DNA of 64,000 bases, from positions 16,182,001 to 16,246,000 of the forward strand of contig QCXZ01000064.1 of NCBI GenBank assembly GCA_025024175.1, read 5' to 3'. The translations under genes were made by a program, and so were the position numbers. The notes under the pieces are model-generated. The model did no database searches. It was not told where the DNA came from and saw only the letters and a list, made by a program, of their open reading frames with translations. Source of the stretch: Rhyzopertha dominica (Eukaryota > Arthropoda > Insecta > Coleoptera > Bostrichidae). Below, piece after piece: positions 36,226-47,285 of the stretch. Positions within the stretch are counted from its first letter, which is position 1; each line of letters starts with the position of its first letter.

Positions 36226-38068
36226 CATAATTATGATGATGATACAGTATACTAAGATAATTTATTAGCAAACTTTTCAGGTGTATATTACGTGGTTGTG
36301 TATACTCTCTATGTGCATATGCTTTTTTTACTCCTTAGCGATTGGTACAGTGTATTTCACTTTACATTTAAAATTTCATACCTATTATCATTCTGTATGA
36401 ATGATTTACATTCACCCAAATTGACTATTATAAATGCAGTGAACAATGGGAAGTATATGACAGTTTATTACAGTTTAGTTACCAGTGTACGAAATAAATA
36501 TGTAAGGCATTTATAAGTGAAATATTTTTTAATAAAATCTAATTATCGTTTTAGAAAACGATTTTTATTTTTTGTGGAACAAACTTTTACTTTAGTCAAA
36601 GAAAAATATGGATTTTAGACAAAACTTTAGCTGGTGCAAAAGAATGTAAGTACAATAAGAAACGAGCAAACGTTTAATTTCATGCAATGAAATATGTTAC
36701 TTGAAAGAAATAAAAATACCGTTTATTCAAAATATATTTATTAATGGTGCAAGCTTTCTTTAATTTTTTCAAGTAAATTAAATCGAGAAACAAATTTCCT
36801 TAATACTAATAAATGTTTTGTTGCGTATATACAAACAAATAAATTATTTGAGTCAAATAATTATTATTTGCCTTAAATAAACCGTTTTATGTGTGTATCC
36901 TATTTAGAACCTCTTTTTTATTTGTCCATCATATTCGTCTTATTCGTACAAGAACAAACATTTACCTAATCCACTGTTATAAATACCACATCAGTTGTCA
37001 ATGTTACGTGTACGATTTTATCCTTGGCGGCTACGGCAAACAGTGTGAGTCAGATTTTTTGATAACAGGCTCCGACGCCAGAGGACCTACTGATAATAAA
37101 AGTTCCAGTCGCAATTCGTTCCAAATAAACCAGTGCGCGATAAAACCGATATATAACCGCTTTATTTGCGACCAAATACACCGAAATGTGTACTGCCTTC
37201 CGACTGCTTAAATCTAGAAACGCCATCTGCAGAAAATTTATATATTCAAATTCGCCCCCGGGTCGTAAATGAAAAATAAACCAAGCCAAAGCCATCTTGG
37301 GCGTAGGGGTCTCACTACTGGCTGCCAAATGTTATGAAGAAACAATAAAACTTACGATTTGATCGTAAAGCGGCCGAAGATCGATTCAACTGCACCGGTG
37401 CAGCGCGAACAGACAGTGAGCTGTGCAATAAGGGGAGATATCTTAATGCCTTTGACTACATAGGCGGTCGTTAGTAATGCCTGTTTACGATGCCTTAAAA
37501 CGGTCGTTTATAACATATGACAGTCTGTCCTTAATTCCGCGGTTAAGGATAATGCGCGAATTGAATTTTATGTGTTTGCAAGGATCGCCACATGCAAGCA
37601 CTCCGCTGTTTATTGCGATGTCAATCCGTAGCAACACAACAAATGGTCTTACTTCAACGTGCACGCTACGAATGCTATATAAAACAACGATGAGCTTATC
37701 CTTCGTTTAATTAAGTTGAAACTTTAATGGAATCTTTCTGTCAGTCCAATTATAACAAGAGTGGATTTATGAAATGAAGACGGTATCCTAATTAGATACG
37801 GTATACATAAGACGACCTCATATATACGAATGAAACACTCATACGGTCATACGCCATCATATGTATCCAAGGTAAGGACTTTCAATGTAATTAAGTAATG
37901 CTATAAGCTATAAGTTCTGTCTTTTGGAATGCTTTAACTAAAGTTCATGAATTCTGAATAAATATACATCGGGCGGTTCCTGTCCGAAACAGAGTTGATT
38001 TGGAAAGTCAGACTAAACAGTAGAAACTTTAATGACCTTTATTTCGCCAACATTTTAGCTCCTAAACG
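36226..38068. other. Non-coding stretch with a GC-balanced island
   Basis: From about 37020 to 37450 the sequence is GC-balanced, with frames on both strands (36891-37211 plus, 37050-37328 minus) but no domain. Elsewhere it is AT-rich. It is a candidate conserved non-coding element. Confidence 0.4.
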
Positions 38069-38359
38069 GCTGGCTTCTTCGGAGCTAATAAAGGACTGAT
38101 AGAAAATAGGAGTACATAATAACGCATAAGAACTTACCAAAACACATTGAATAGGTGGTCATAAGGAGTTAATAACTTAAATTCTCCTAAGACTATATTA
38201 GGTAATAAACCTAATCCATTATTACTTAGCAGTCTTAAGAGACTTTAGCTTATTACCTTTTCACGGCCTCCTATTTTAAAGTATTTTGGTGACTACTTTC
38301 TTGTTATTATGCACTTTTATTTGCTTTTAGTCGTTTATTAGCCCTGAAGAAGATTGGCG
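38069..38359. mobile_element. Foldback element, about 291 bp, Penelope-like ends
   Basis: The left arm 38069-38194 and the right arm 38231-38359 are diverged reverse complements. Matched blocks include CTTCTTCGGAGCTAATAAA with TTTATTAGCCCTGAAGAAG, CATAATAACG with TTGTTATTATGC, and TCCTAAGACT with AGTCTTAAGAG. The loop itself contains a perfect small hairpin ATTAGGTAATAAACCTAAT. The outward sequence of the left arm, read on the minus strand, has CCGAAGA, AGC...GCT, AAAATGTTGGCG, a decayed form of the hammerhead-type end seen in Penelope-like repeats. Confidence 0.7.
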
Positions 38360-39179
38360 ATTAAATTAATATTTGCGCTTGCTTGAGCGATCAGCTGATT
38401 GCTGCTAAAGCAGTCCACTTTTCTCGTTCGCGCGGTACGGTGTAAAAAATGCGACTCAGTTTAACAGAGGTGTTTACCTTTTTGGAAGCTATGTATATAA
38501 ATGCAAAAGTGTTATTAATGCAAGTCATTTTATTGTATGTGGTTGCAAAAGTTTAATAAGCTAGTAAAATAAATTCCGCTGTATTATAACAATACACAAT
38601 AATATTTTGTGAGACGTGTTGGTATTTTCAGTTTTTAGTCTGTGCTGCATACATCTACCTTGGCCAATAGGCCAGATGAAATGCAGGGTAAATTAAAAAT
38701 TCAAAACGAACAAATCAGCATAGAAGTGCTCTGACTGTAGCAATACTGCAGTTTACGTATTTGCTGAAGAGAACAGTTGTTTAAAATGGTTGTCTGTTGT
38801 AAATTATAGACAAGTAGTCCGCAAGAGTCCCTTGTCAATCATAAAAGCATCTGGGATTATTTTGAGATAAGATCACTTTGTTCAAAAAAGGCCTTTATGA
38901 GACATTACAACAAAAGTTATTTTTACAAGTATATGAGGATATTTCCCCAAACAACGTCGACAATACTACATAAGAATTATTCTGCTTTAATTAAAAAAAT
39001 ATAAATAAAAATACACCTAATATCTAATTTCTATAAACGTAGGAAACAATGATAAGATGTGATTAATTGTTTTATGGTTTCCAACGGTTTTGTACACCTG
39101 TGGGAAATTTATCTAAGTTCTCGTAACAGCAGGCTTCGCTTTAATATCAACAACTTTTTTTTACGTTCGTAAATTTACT
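38360..39179. other. Non-coding stretch, nothing recognised
   Basis: Unique AT-rich DNA without a supported feature. Confidence 0.45.
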
Positions 39180-39314
39180 GAGGTAAAGGATCAAGGGGAT
39201 CGGAACAAACCAAAATACCACTAATACACCTCTTTCGCAAAGTTCGACGTCCCACCGCCGTGAGACGTTTTAGTAGTATTTTGGTTTGGTCCGATTCCCG
39301 TGATCCTTTTCCTC
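39180..39314. mobile_element. 135-bp hairpin element (MITE-like or hairpin RNA)
   Basis: The 48-bp arms 39180-39227 and 39267-39314 are reverse complements with about 7 mismatches; both contain AACCAAAATAC-type sequence and GAGG at the tips. The 39-bp loop has its own hairpin ACGTC...GACGT. No clear target duplication is visible. The size and symmetry fit a snap-back MITE. A hairpin RNA precursor is an alternative. Confidence 0.75.
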
Positions 39315-42300
39315 GTTATATTAAGGTTGATACAAAAAATATAATAATCCTTCAGGAGGAAGTTGCTGCTTTAACTTCTATGTCACTTTTCAGTGAAAAG
39401 ATGATGATTTACCCATTATGAAATGATTACGTGAATAACACGCATCATGATTACTCCATCTGTTCGGTGATCGGAATGTAGTAATACCTATGTAGCTTGT
39501 AAATTCATGTTAGAACTATCAAGTGCACAACGAACCCCCCACCCCCTAATACGAACTTATTTTGAAGTTATTCGGTAATGTGACGCATGCGCTACTTGTT
39601 ATATGACTTCTATCTTGTACTATATATAGGGTTGTCTGATATCCATGGGATTAGTCAGTTTTTTGAGACAAATTCAGTGGTGAAAACAAATTCACACTAC
39701 TTTCATTTGTTTTCACGTTATCTTCGATTTCTCATTTTTGGCAATNTCAGCAAACCTTTATCTTGATTAGTATTTATATTCTCAAAAATTATATTTTTAA
39801 TTCGATAGGGGATTTTGCGTGTATATCAATCATCATTTGTTTCTGATATATCATACCAACTAATTTTTTTAACAAAACGTATTTGTGCCTAAATCCGTAA
39901 TCATTTTTTCTGATTTCAAAAACTTAGAAATCGTACCGTATAAACTGACTTAGGACATAACATTATCTATCATCAGTGTTGCACCTGTCAATTGGCTATA
40001 GTAAACAAAAAAAAGAATAGCATCGCCTCTTGTGTGACAACCGTTTGAAGGTATGCACATATTACATTTCCGGAGTAATCTCTAAGTTTCTATATTTTTT
40101 TTAATATAAATAGTAATCGAGATACAGAAGCTTGGCGAAAGTGCCAAAAGAAATAAGAAATTGATACAAAAAAAACAAATAAAAATTGCCCCAATCTGTG
40201 TTCAGTACTGCGTTTGTATAAAAAAAATCACTACCTGAAACCCCCAAATCCTACCGAAATTGGACAACTTTGTACTTGTGTGTTTCTTGTTACCTATACC
40301 TATGTTGTGTAAGAACGGGATCGAATTATGCGTGAGGAAGTTATACTGACTAAAGACACAGTACAGTTTATCACACTGCTAAACTTAGTACAATTTCTTA
40401 TAAATACTGGAGGAAATGTCCACCTTGGACCATTGGGCAAAAACGTCTGCCTTACATTATGAAATGTTTACATGGAAGTTACTTGTGCTTGACACCTTTG
40501 TTTTAATATGATCCTGAAGATTGAAAAAACTTCTTAATTAGAATTGCTACTTTTATTTGTACAAATATATGCGCCTTCCGTTTTGTTCCTAATTGCGCTG
40601 TGATTAAGACTTTAGGTCCTTCTATTCACAAGCTTTAATAAATATACTTGCTATACTCCCCTTGTGAACTTATATTTTCCTGAAATAAATCGTTCTATTC
40701 CAAATTTACTGTAGTAAATATACGTAAATGGCTACTTATAAATACGAGTTATTTTGAAAATTAATAATATGTATTTGTTCCGGGCCTCCGCGCATAACAA
40801 AAAAAATAGGTTAGTTGAAAACACAATTATAAAGTATTCACAATATACCACAATCAAACAGGGAATACTAACCTCAAGATTTATTCCCCTTATCAAATTT
40901 ACTCTCCCCGTTTCCATAGCTTAATGCGATGCAAAAATTTCCTCTACCGCGAAATGAACTCGCACTACATTGCAATTTTCTTCGGGTTGTTCCTATCAGC
41001 AAGAAAAATGGTACATTTACGAGTTAAATTTAGTGCGGCGTTTTCTCTAAACTGAGCGAAACTGCTACGGTTACGTGCAGGCGAGATGCTTCAGAACAAA
41101 AAGCTCGGGAAGTTTTAGCCGGACCCAAGTTCCTGATTGCGTTTGTTTTCCGCAAAGACAACGAAAAACTCTGAAAAACGACGCAGAAGGATACCTTCCG
41201 CCCTAAAAATTGTTTTCGAGCTCTCGTAAAATGGATACCTGTAATTTGATTTCTTTCTCCCTTCCTTCTGTTCCCGACCACTTTATTAAAAACTAGTTGA
41301 GTTCCGAACTGCCTCAAAAACAATGGAGTGTTTTATTGGGCGCCTTATCTTGGCGCAAATCTCCTATCACGGTGGGCAATAACAGCGACAGGAAGCTAAA
41401 TATCTCTTACCACCATATTTCAGAGTTCCGTGATTTGTTTTAGACAAATACATAATTATCTTATAATGTGTACTACTACTTTGTAAAATAAAATCCTCGC
41501 GACTACTATTGTGCGAAATTTTATCTAGTTTGTAGTATGTAAAATTAGTACGTGTTTCTCAATTTTTGATTGATCAAAACATGTTTAGAATGATTTAGGT
41601 AAAGCAATATTCAAAACAGTTTTTTTTTCTTCAAATTTGACATACTCTTCATAAAAAAATAAAAAAATACAAATATTACAAAAAATCAAGCGGGGTTGCT
41701 ATATTTGTAAATGGAGTAATTTGTTCTTTTTATTTCATAGCATTATACCTTATATAATTGATATTATGCAATTTATTATATGTGTTGCACAACTAACTAA
41801 TGTTTAGTACAGAAGCTTACAAATATACCATATATATTGACGTTCCTGAGATTTTCCGTGCCTTCTTCAACACGCTTATTGGAGTTATTTTGTGTCTGTA
41901 TTACCGTTATTTGCAGATGTTTTTCTACATCATTGTAAATAGTCGTTTCTCAAAGGCAATTAGAGGGATAATTGGTTCAGTCTTGAGTGAATGTAATGGA
42001 GTCTATATTGCCATCCTTATTTAGTTGTCACGTAAATGCATCCTTCTTTAAGTTGAAAACAGCGAAGGGGACAACAGGAACGCATAGAGCTTGCACCTGT
42101 TGTTACAGTGTACGATTTAGCAGATGTTTCGATTTATTATAATAAAGCTAATTTTTATAAATACCTAATATTTCAGTGGACCTTGTTCAAAACTTGACAC
42201 GTTGTGGTACCACCGAAGTGCATCGCTGTATCATGCCTTTACCGTGTTTCCTTACATTTCATTATATGATAATTGATTTGAATTTAACAAACATGTTTTA

Positions 42301-42598
42301 AATAGGTATCGACTAGTACGCATTTTGGTGAAAAACTTTTGTTCGTGATAAAATTGTACATAAGGTTTGGTATTATTATTACAATTTTTAAGCTGCGAGC
42401 GAAATATTTAACTGGCTGGTTTTAAATACTATATTCATTGCTTTTTGAGCACAGATTCTGTATACTTTTATAATGGAGCTAGCTGCGAACTTCATTGATT
42501 TAAATTTTGTTAACAGTGCTCAGATTATTATATACGTTGATTTCCGATGGTAAGCCTGTTTAATAGCGAGTCATTAGTAGTAACAAATAAAAGCAAAT
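39315..42598. other. Non-coding stretch with a GC-balanced island
   Basis: AT-rich, with one unresolved base at 39746. The part at about 41030-41400 is more GC-balanced and carries a 97-codon minus frame without a domain. No gene is supported. Confidence 0.45.
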
Positions 42599-43498
42599 AT
42601 CTTGTTTGCTTTAGATCACAATGAACTGGTTTACGGTTACAGTGAATTTGTGTGTCGAAAGCGTTCTGTATTACGTTGATGCTGTGAATTCTAATTATAT
42701 TACAAACCTGTATACTGTTTTCTTTAAAATAACATTACTGTATCTACACAATATTTATAGAAAAAAGTGCAGATAACTTTCCTTTAAATCTACACTACAA
42801 ACTATATGTAACAATTCAGATCATTTTTAAAGAAGCTATCATACAGGGTTGGATTAGTGGATAATAAACTTCCAATACTGGGTGATATACAGCTGATAGC
42901 ATTAATGTGTTCGAAATAAATACCAGTAGGACACAATTCAAACAGAATTTTGTTTCAATATAAACTTGCTTTAATTACCGAACGCATACACCCGTAGACA
43001 CATTAATGTGTTCGAAATAAATACCAACAAGACTTTGTCAACAGATTAACGTTTTTTAAAAGTTGCAGAGATAAATTGCTTTAATTAGCGAATGCATATA
43101 TGGCACGCGAAAACTATTTAGGTAGTTTCTTAAATGATGACAACCCTATTTAATCAAGATTTTGATGATATAATTAAATATTTAAATTTGAGAAAGTTAA
43201 TGCCACTAAACACAGGAAATTCACACCACAAACTAGTTAAAAACCTGTCAAAAAATTAAACCGCATATATGAATGAAATCTTGTTTGCTTTAGATCACAA
43301 TGAACTGGTTACAGTGATTTTGTGTGTCGAAGCTTTCTGTATTACGTTGTGCTGTGAATTCTAATTATTTTACAAACCTGTATACTGTTTTGTTTCAAAT
43401 AGCATTAGTGTATCTATACATTATTTATAGAAAAAAATTCACATAACTTTCCTTTAAATCTACACTATAAACTATATGTAACAATTCACATCATTTTA
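42599..43498 (+). mobile_element. Penelope-like element relic, non-coding part, internally duplicated
   Basis: Two direct copies lie at 42599-42828 and 43278-43498 (shift 679 bp), sharing ATCTTGTTTGCTTTAGATCA at the start and TTTAAATCTACACTA further on. The block between them (42825-43258) aligns with 46196-46527, the start of a second relic that continues into Penelope-like coding sequence. A smaller duplication (GTGTTCGAAATAAATACCA) occurs at 42908 and 43009. The arrangement resembles the direct pseudo-LTR repeats of Penelope-like elements. Confidence 0.65.
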
Positions 43499-43994
43499 TA
43501 TCTATGCATGTTTGTAAAACATTGGCAACTGAAATTTAAAGACAAAAATTTTGCTGTTTTAATTAGCAGAAGATAATAGTTTTGTTGCAGTTTTAAAACT
43601 TCAAAGATAAGTAATTACTTTTTATTATATACATACCGTACATGATGTATAAATCTACCTAATTTTTGAGGGCTTTCGTTTAAAATTCTATCTTGTCGTA
43701 GTTCTACTAGAATTTACAACTGTCGTCAGTTTTTCCACAAAATTGAGATAAACTTTCATTTTATACGTTTAATCCGAATTGCGTCATGATGCTTAATGGT
43801 TTTTTGCATTCAGAGTTCACCTGCGAAGGATTCATTATGACTAACAGTCACAATTGTAATAACAACAAAACTTTTTGCAATAGTATTTATTCCTGTTCAG
43901 TAAATGATTGTTTATAACCGACAAAAGACATCAACAGTTTAAAAGTTTGCACCTATTAATACATACAACAATTTTTGAAAAGCCCCCACTGTAA
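43499..43994. other. Non-coding stretch, nothing recognised
   Basis: AT-rich DNA between the repeat relic and a possible coding remnant. Confidence 0.4.
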
Positions 43995-44276
43995 ATAAAT
44001 GTAGTAACACATGAACAACAAAAATTTATTAGCAAAACTGACCCTGTTCCATCATCCGAAGAAATTCGACTAGAATGGGGCGTTCTTGAAAAAAAAAATC
44101 CACGGCTTCGTGGTACTTTTAAATGCTCACAGCAGTTGTCCAAAAGAACAGATATTGCAAAAAAACGACAAAATAGCTTTCAAATCAGTGATACTGAGAC
44201 TGAATGCCCTTTAAAGGCAATGCAGGTGTTGTGTTCTCGTTTAATTTTAGGTATGAGATTAATACTGTGCTATTGA
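43995..44276 (+). other. Possible coding remnant, unknown family
   Basis: A stop-to-stop frame of 93 codons without a defined start. It contains PVPSSEEIRLEWGVLEKKNP, then RGTFKCSQQLSKRTDIAKKR and SDTETECPLKAMQ. The charge pattern and Trp/Cys/Pro content look like a real protein or an old exon rather than translated AT-rich DNA. GT after KAMQ (44224) could be a splice donor. I do not recognise it, and a frame of this length can occur by chance in 64 kb. Confidence 0.22.
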
Positions 44277-46195
44277 AAAGCTCGGCTTAAAACTATAAAA
44301 CTTTGCTTTTAAATTATTGAGTTATTATTGCATTATTGTCATTTTGTATTTTGTTTGTACAATGCTATGACTTTTTTCTTAATTAACTACATAACATTCA
44401 GATAGAAATTAATAAAAAAATGAATGTAGTTTACAAGATAAATTTTACAATGTTTACAAACGTTAATGTGGCATTACAGTAATTTTCAGATGCTCCTGTA
44501 ATTTAACAGTCACCAAGTAAACTCTCCTCTTGGGAGGTTGTTTACTACAAAACTTATTTTTTCATTGGTTCAGCAATTTCAATTTTAACATACCGATACA
44601 AAGTTAAATTGTTAAATATGACTTGCTATCGACTTTTTTGCAGTTTAAAGAATAAAATAAGATATGGGTCTACCCATTCCTGCAGAGCGAGTATAGTGGA
44701 GTACAGTCAGCTGCGTCAATGTACGCAATCTTTTGACCTACGTTCTGTTGTACTCTGAATAAGACGACTTTATACTGTCAAATTCTTGCCAAACAAGTTA
44801 TTGATTAAATACAATGAATTAAATACTGAAGGATTTATTCGTCCCTGCCAATTTATTTCAAGGGGAAATGGTAGCCAGACGCCGTAAAGTTTTCGTTTAC
44901 TTACTTTCATATTTCGGATTGCCATTTTTCATCGCCTTCACGATATCAGGCACCCCGGAGGCCTCCACGAACCCTAATTCATAACAATAATTTTTACAGC
45001 ACACGAGCTTTTCGGCACAGCTGCTCGCGGCAATATAACCAGTGTGAGTAATACGAGAGGCTCCTTAATTAAAAAGACGTCGGTTATTTTTTACTTTTAT
45101 GTAGAATGTGTCAAATATTAAGTACACGGCGGATCGTCGGTTTACTGGATCACCGCCTCGTGATTATTTATGTAAGCAGACCGATGAAAAACTGAAAACT
45201 GCCAGGGGTGAGCTTAATATGCCCTAGATTTATGGGCCAGCCTCGCCAAGAAAATACTTTAATGAAGTCGCCATTATTAACGGCTAAGGTGCTTTTAGGT
45301 AAAGGAAATTGAGTAAAGCTTCAAAAGAACGTTAAACAACCTCGAGGTAGTGCTTCTGTGTTATGAAGCCATTCGCTCGAAACAGAATGGCCCGCCGTCT
45401 AAAATAATTCCAGAGACCAGGTGAACTCGTAACTTTGGACATAATTTAAAGTAGAAGTCAGGAGGCGGAACTTCACGTAGGCAGCAAGCAAATCTCTGAA
45501 TTTAGATATTTTGGTCAATTATGTGCAAACACTACAAAGCAGTATTTTTTTAAGGGAATACTGAACTGAGCAGATACTGGAAAAGTGCTATGCATTTCAG
45601 ACTGGAAGAAACAGAGAAATTTTGGAAATCTGATTAAATTCAATCATCAAAGGCAATTCCTTGGCAACAGTTACATTGAAAAAAAAACAAGTAGTGCTAT
45701 AGTGTTTGGGATTTTCAATAAAGAAAAGACCATTGCAATTTATTTTTGTAGTATGAATGACTGGGAGGTGTTTGCCTGCGCCGAAGTCACGCCTCGATAA
45801 CATAAGCAAGCTCACTTTGCGGTCGACTTTTGATTTTAAAATACTCAGACAGAAACGTATGCAGCATTTTTAAATTCACTTGCAACAAATCTTAACCTTT
45901 TAGTCAAGAAATGGGTTTCTTTTACTAATACTGCACATAATTCTCACAGCGAGTCAACTCAGAGCAGAGTAAATTGGTAACCATATCCTGCGAAGATTTT
46001 AATTCTGGGCACTTCAAGATAGAGGCTAACAAAATTTTTTGTATCGGCTGCTGTGAAAATTGGTCTTTCTTTCCTTCGTTGCTAATGGATCACTTTAAGT
46101 TCGTACAGAGCCCTTATATAATTATATAAACGTATTAATTGAAAGTGTATCAAAAGCAGCCAAACAACAGTAAACTGTGTTTAGATATGATGAAA
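44277..46195. other. Non-coding stretch with a prominent GC-balanced island
   Basis: From about 44870 to 45480 the sequence is GC-balanced and dense in ATTA/TAAT, CGATAT and E-box-like words, with no reading frame of note. I see it as a strong candidate for conserved regulatory DNA. The flanks are AT-rich and featureless. Confidence 0.45.
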
Positions 46196-47285
46196 TTTTA
46201 AAGAAGCCATCATACAGAGTTGGATTATTGGATAATAAACTTCCAATACTGGATAATATACAACTGATAGCATTACTGTGTTCGAAATAAATACCAGTAG
46301 GACACAATTCTAACAGAATTTTGTTTCAATATAAACTTGCTTTAATTACCGAACGCATACACGCGTAGACTATTTAGTTTCTTAAATGATGCCAACATGG
46401 CACTTTTGTTTCGCAATACTTTTTATCAAAGTTTTGATGATATAATCAAATATTTTAATTTGAGAAAGTTAATGCCACTAAACATAGGAAATTCACGCTA
46501 CAAATTAGTTAAAAACCGATCAAAAAATGGTCTCTTAGATACTGCTGTTGATACTTCTAGCGAAGGGCATGAACTTTACTATAACCCCACGGACAATTCT
46601 AATTCAGTATGAGCGCTTCCGAAAAATCAAACGGTGGGATGTATGCCGCGTCATTAGAATAGCACTTGCGCCCAAACCTAGCCTGACATCTGAGGAAATT
46701 AAGACTCTTAAGGATATAAATTCGGATAAGAGTATTGTAGTTACTACACAGATAAAATTAAGTCACAACAATTGCAGACAGAACACATTATGAGAGTGAG
46801 TTAGTAGATGAGGAAACGCACAAAAATTAGCCTCTTAAAATTTGCAAAACTACCAATGATCTTATTAAAACTTTAAATCTTTCGGATTACATGCATATAC
46901 AGACGGATATGTACATACATTAAATAGTTTTGTAAGGACATTAGTTGTTAGAGCTAAACGCATTTTAGACGAAAGACTCTTCAAGAAATTTTTAGTAAAA
47001 GGCTTATCCAATAAATCCTCACCATCACCACAAAGAGTTGTTTTTGCCTTATATAAAAAGGTTTTTTTGGAGATATTAAAGGGGATACTTAAAAAGCATG
47101 ATATTTTAGTTGTTGATAGTACATGGGTATAATAAATTACACAAAGTATTGAGCTCTACTGAAGATAAAGTTCATTTAGAAATGACAGATAATAAAATAC
47201 TACATATGGAGAATAAAGAACAGGTGCTATCACAGCTCATTCCCAATGGATATATTACACAATTGGATACTTACGGATTTTAAAC
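46196..47285 (+). pseudogene. Penelope-like element relic with RT fragments
   Basis: The first 330 bp repeat the relic at 42.8-43.3 kb. Coding traces follow in several frames: KPSLTSEEIKTLKDINSDKS (46672-46731), the start of a Penelope-like RT; then TDGYVHTLNSFVRTLVVRAK (near 46900-46960), matching the HTDRYLHA...RTLFVRAQ region of the 13 kb copies; then KGILKKHDILVVDST (47083-47130) and NKLHKVLSSTEDKVHL. The central RT is deleted and GIY-YIG is not recognisable beyond an AHS-like trace. It is clearly older than the palindrome copies. Confidence 0.75.

Noticed and set aside
541..39746. Isolated unresolved bases at 541, 616, 34330 and 39746
   Set aside because: Single ambiguous calls, not gaps; no biological meaning inferred.
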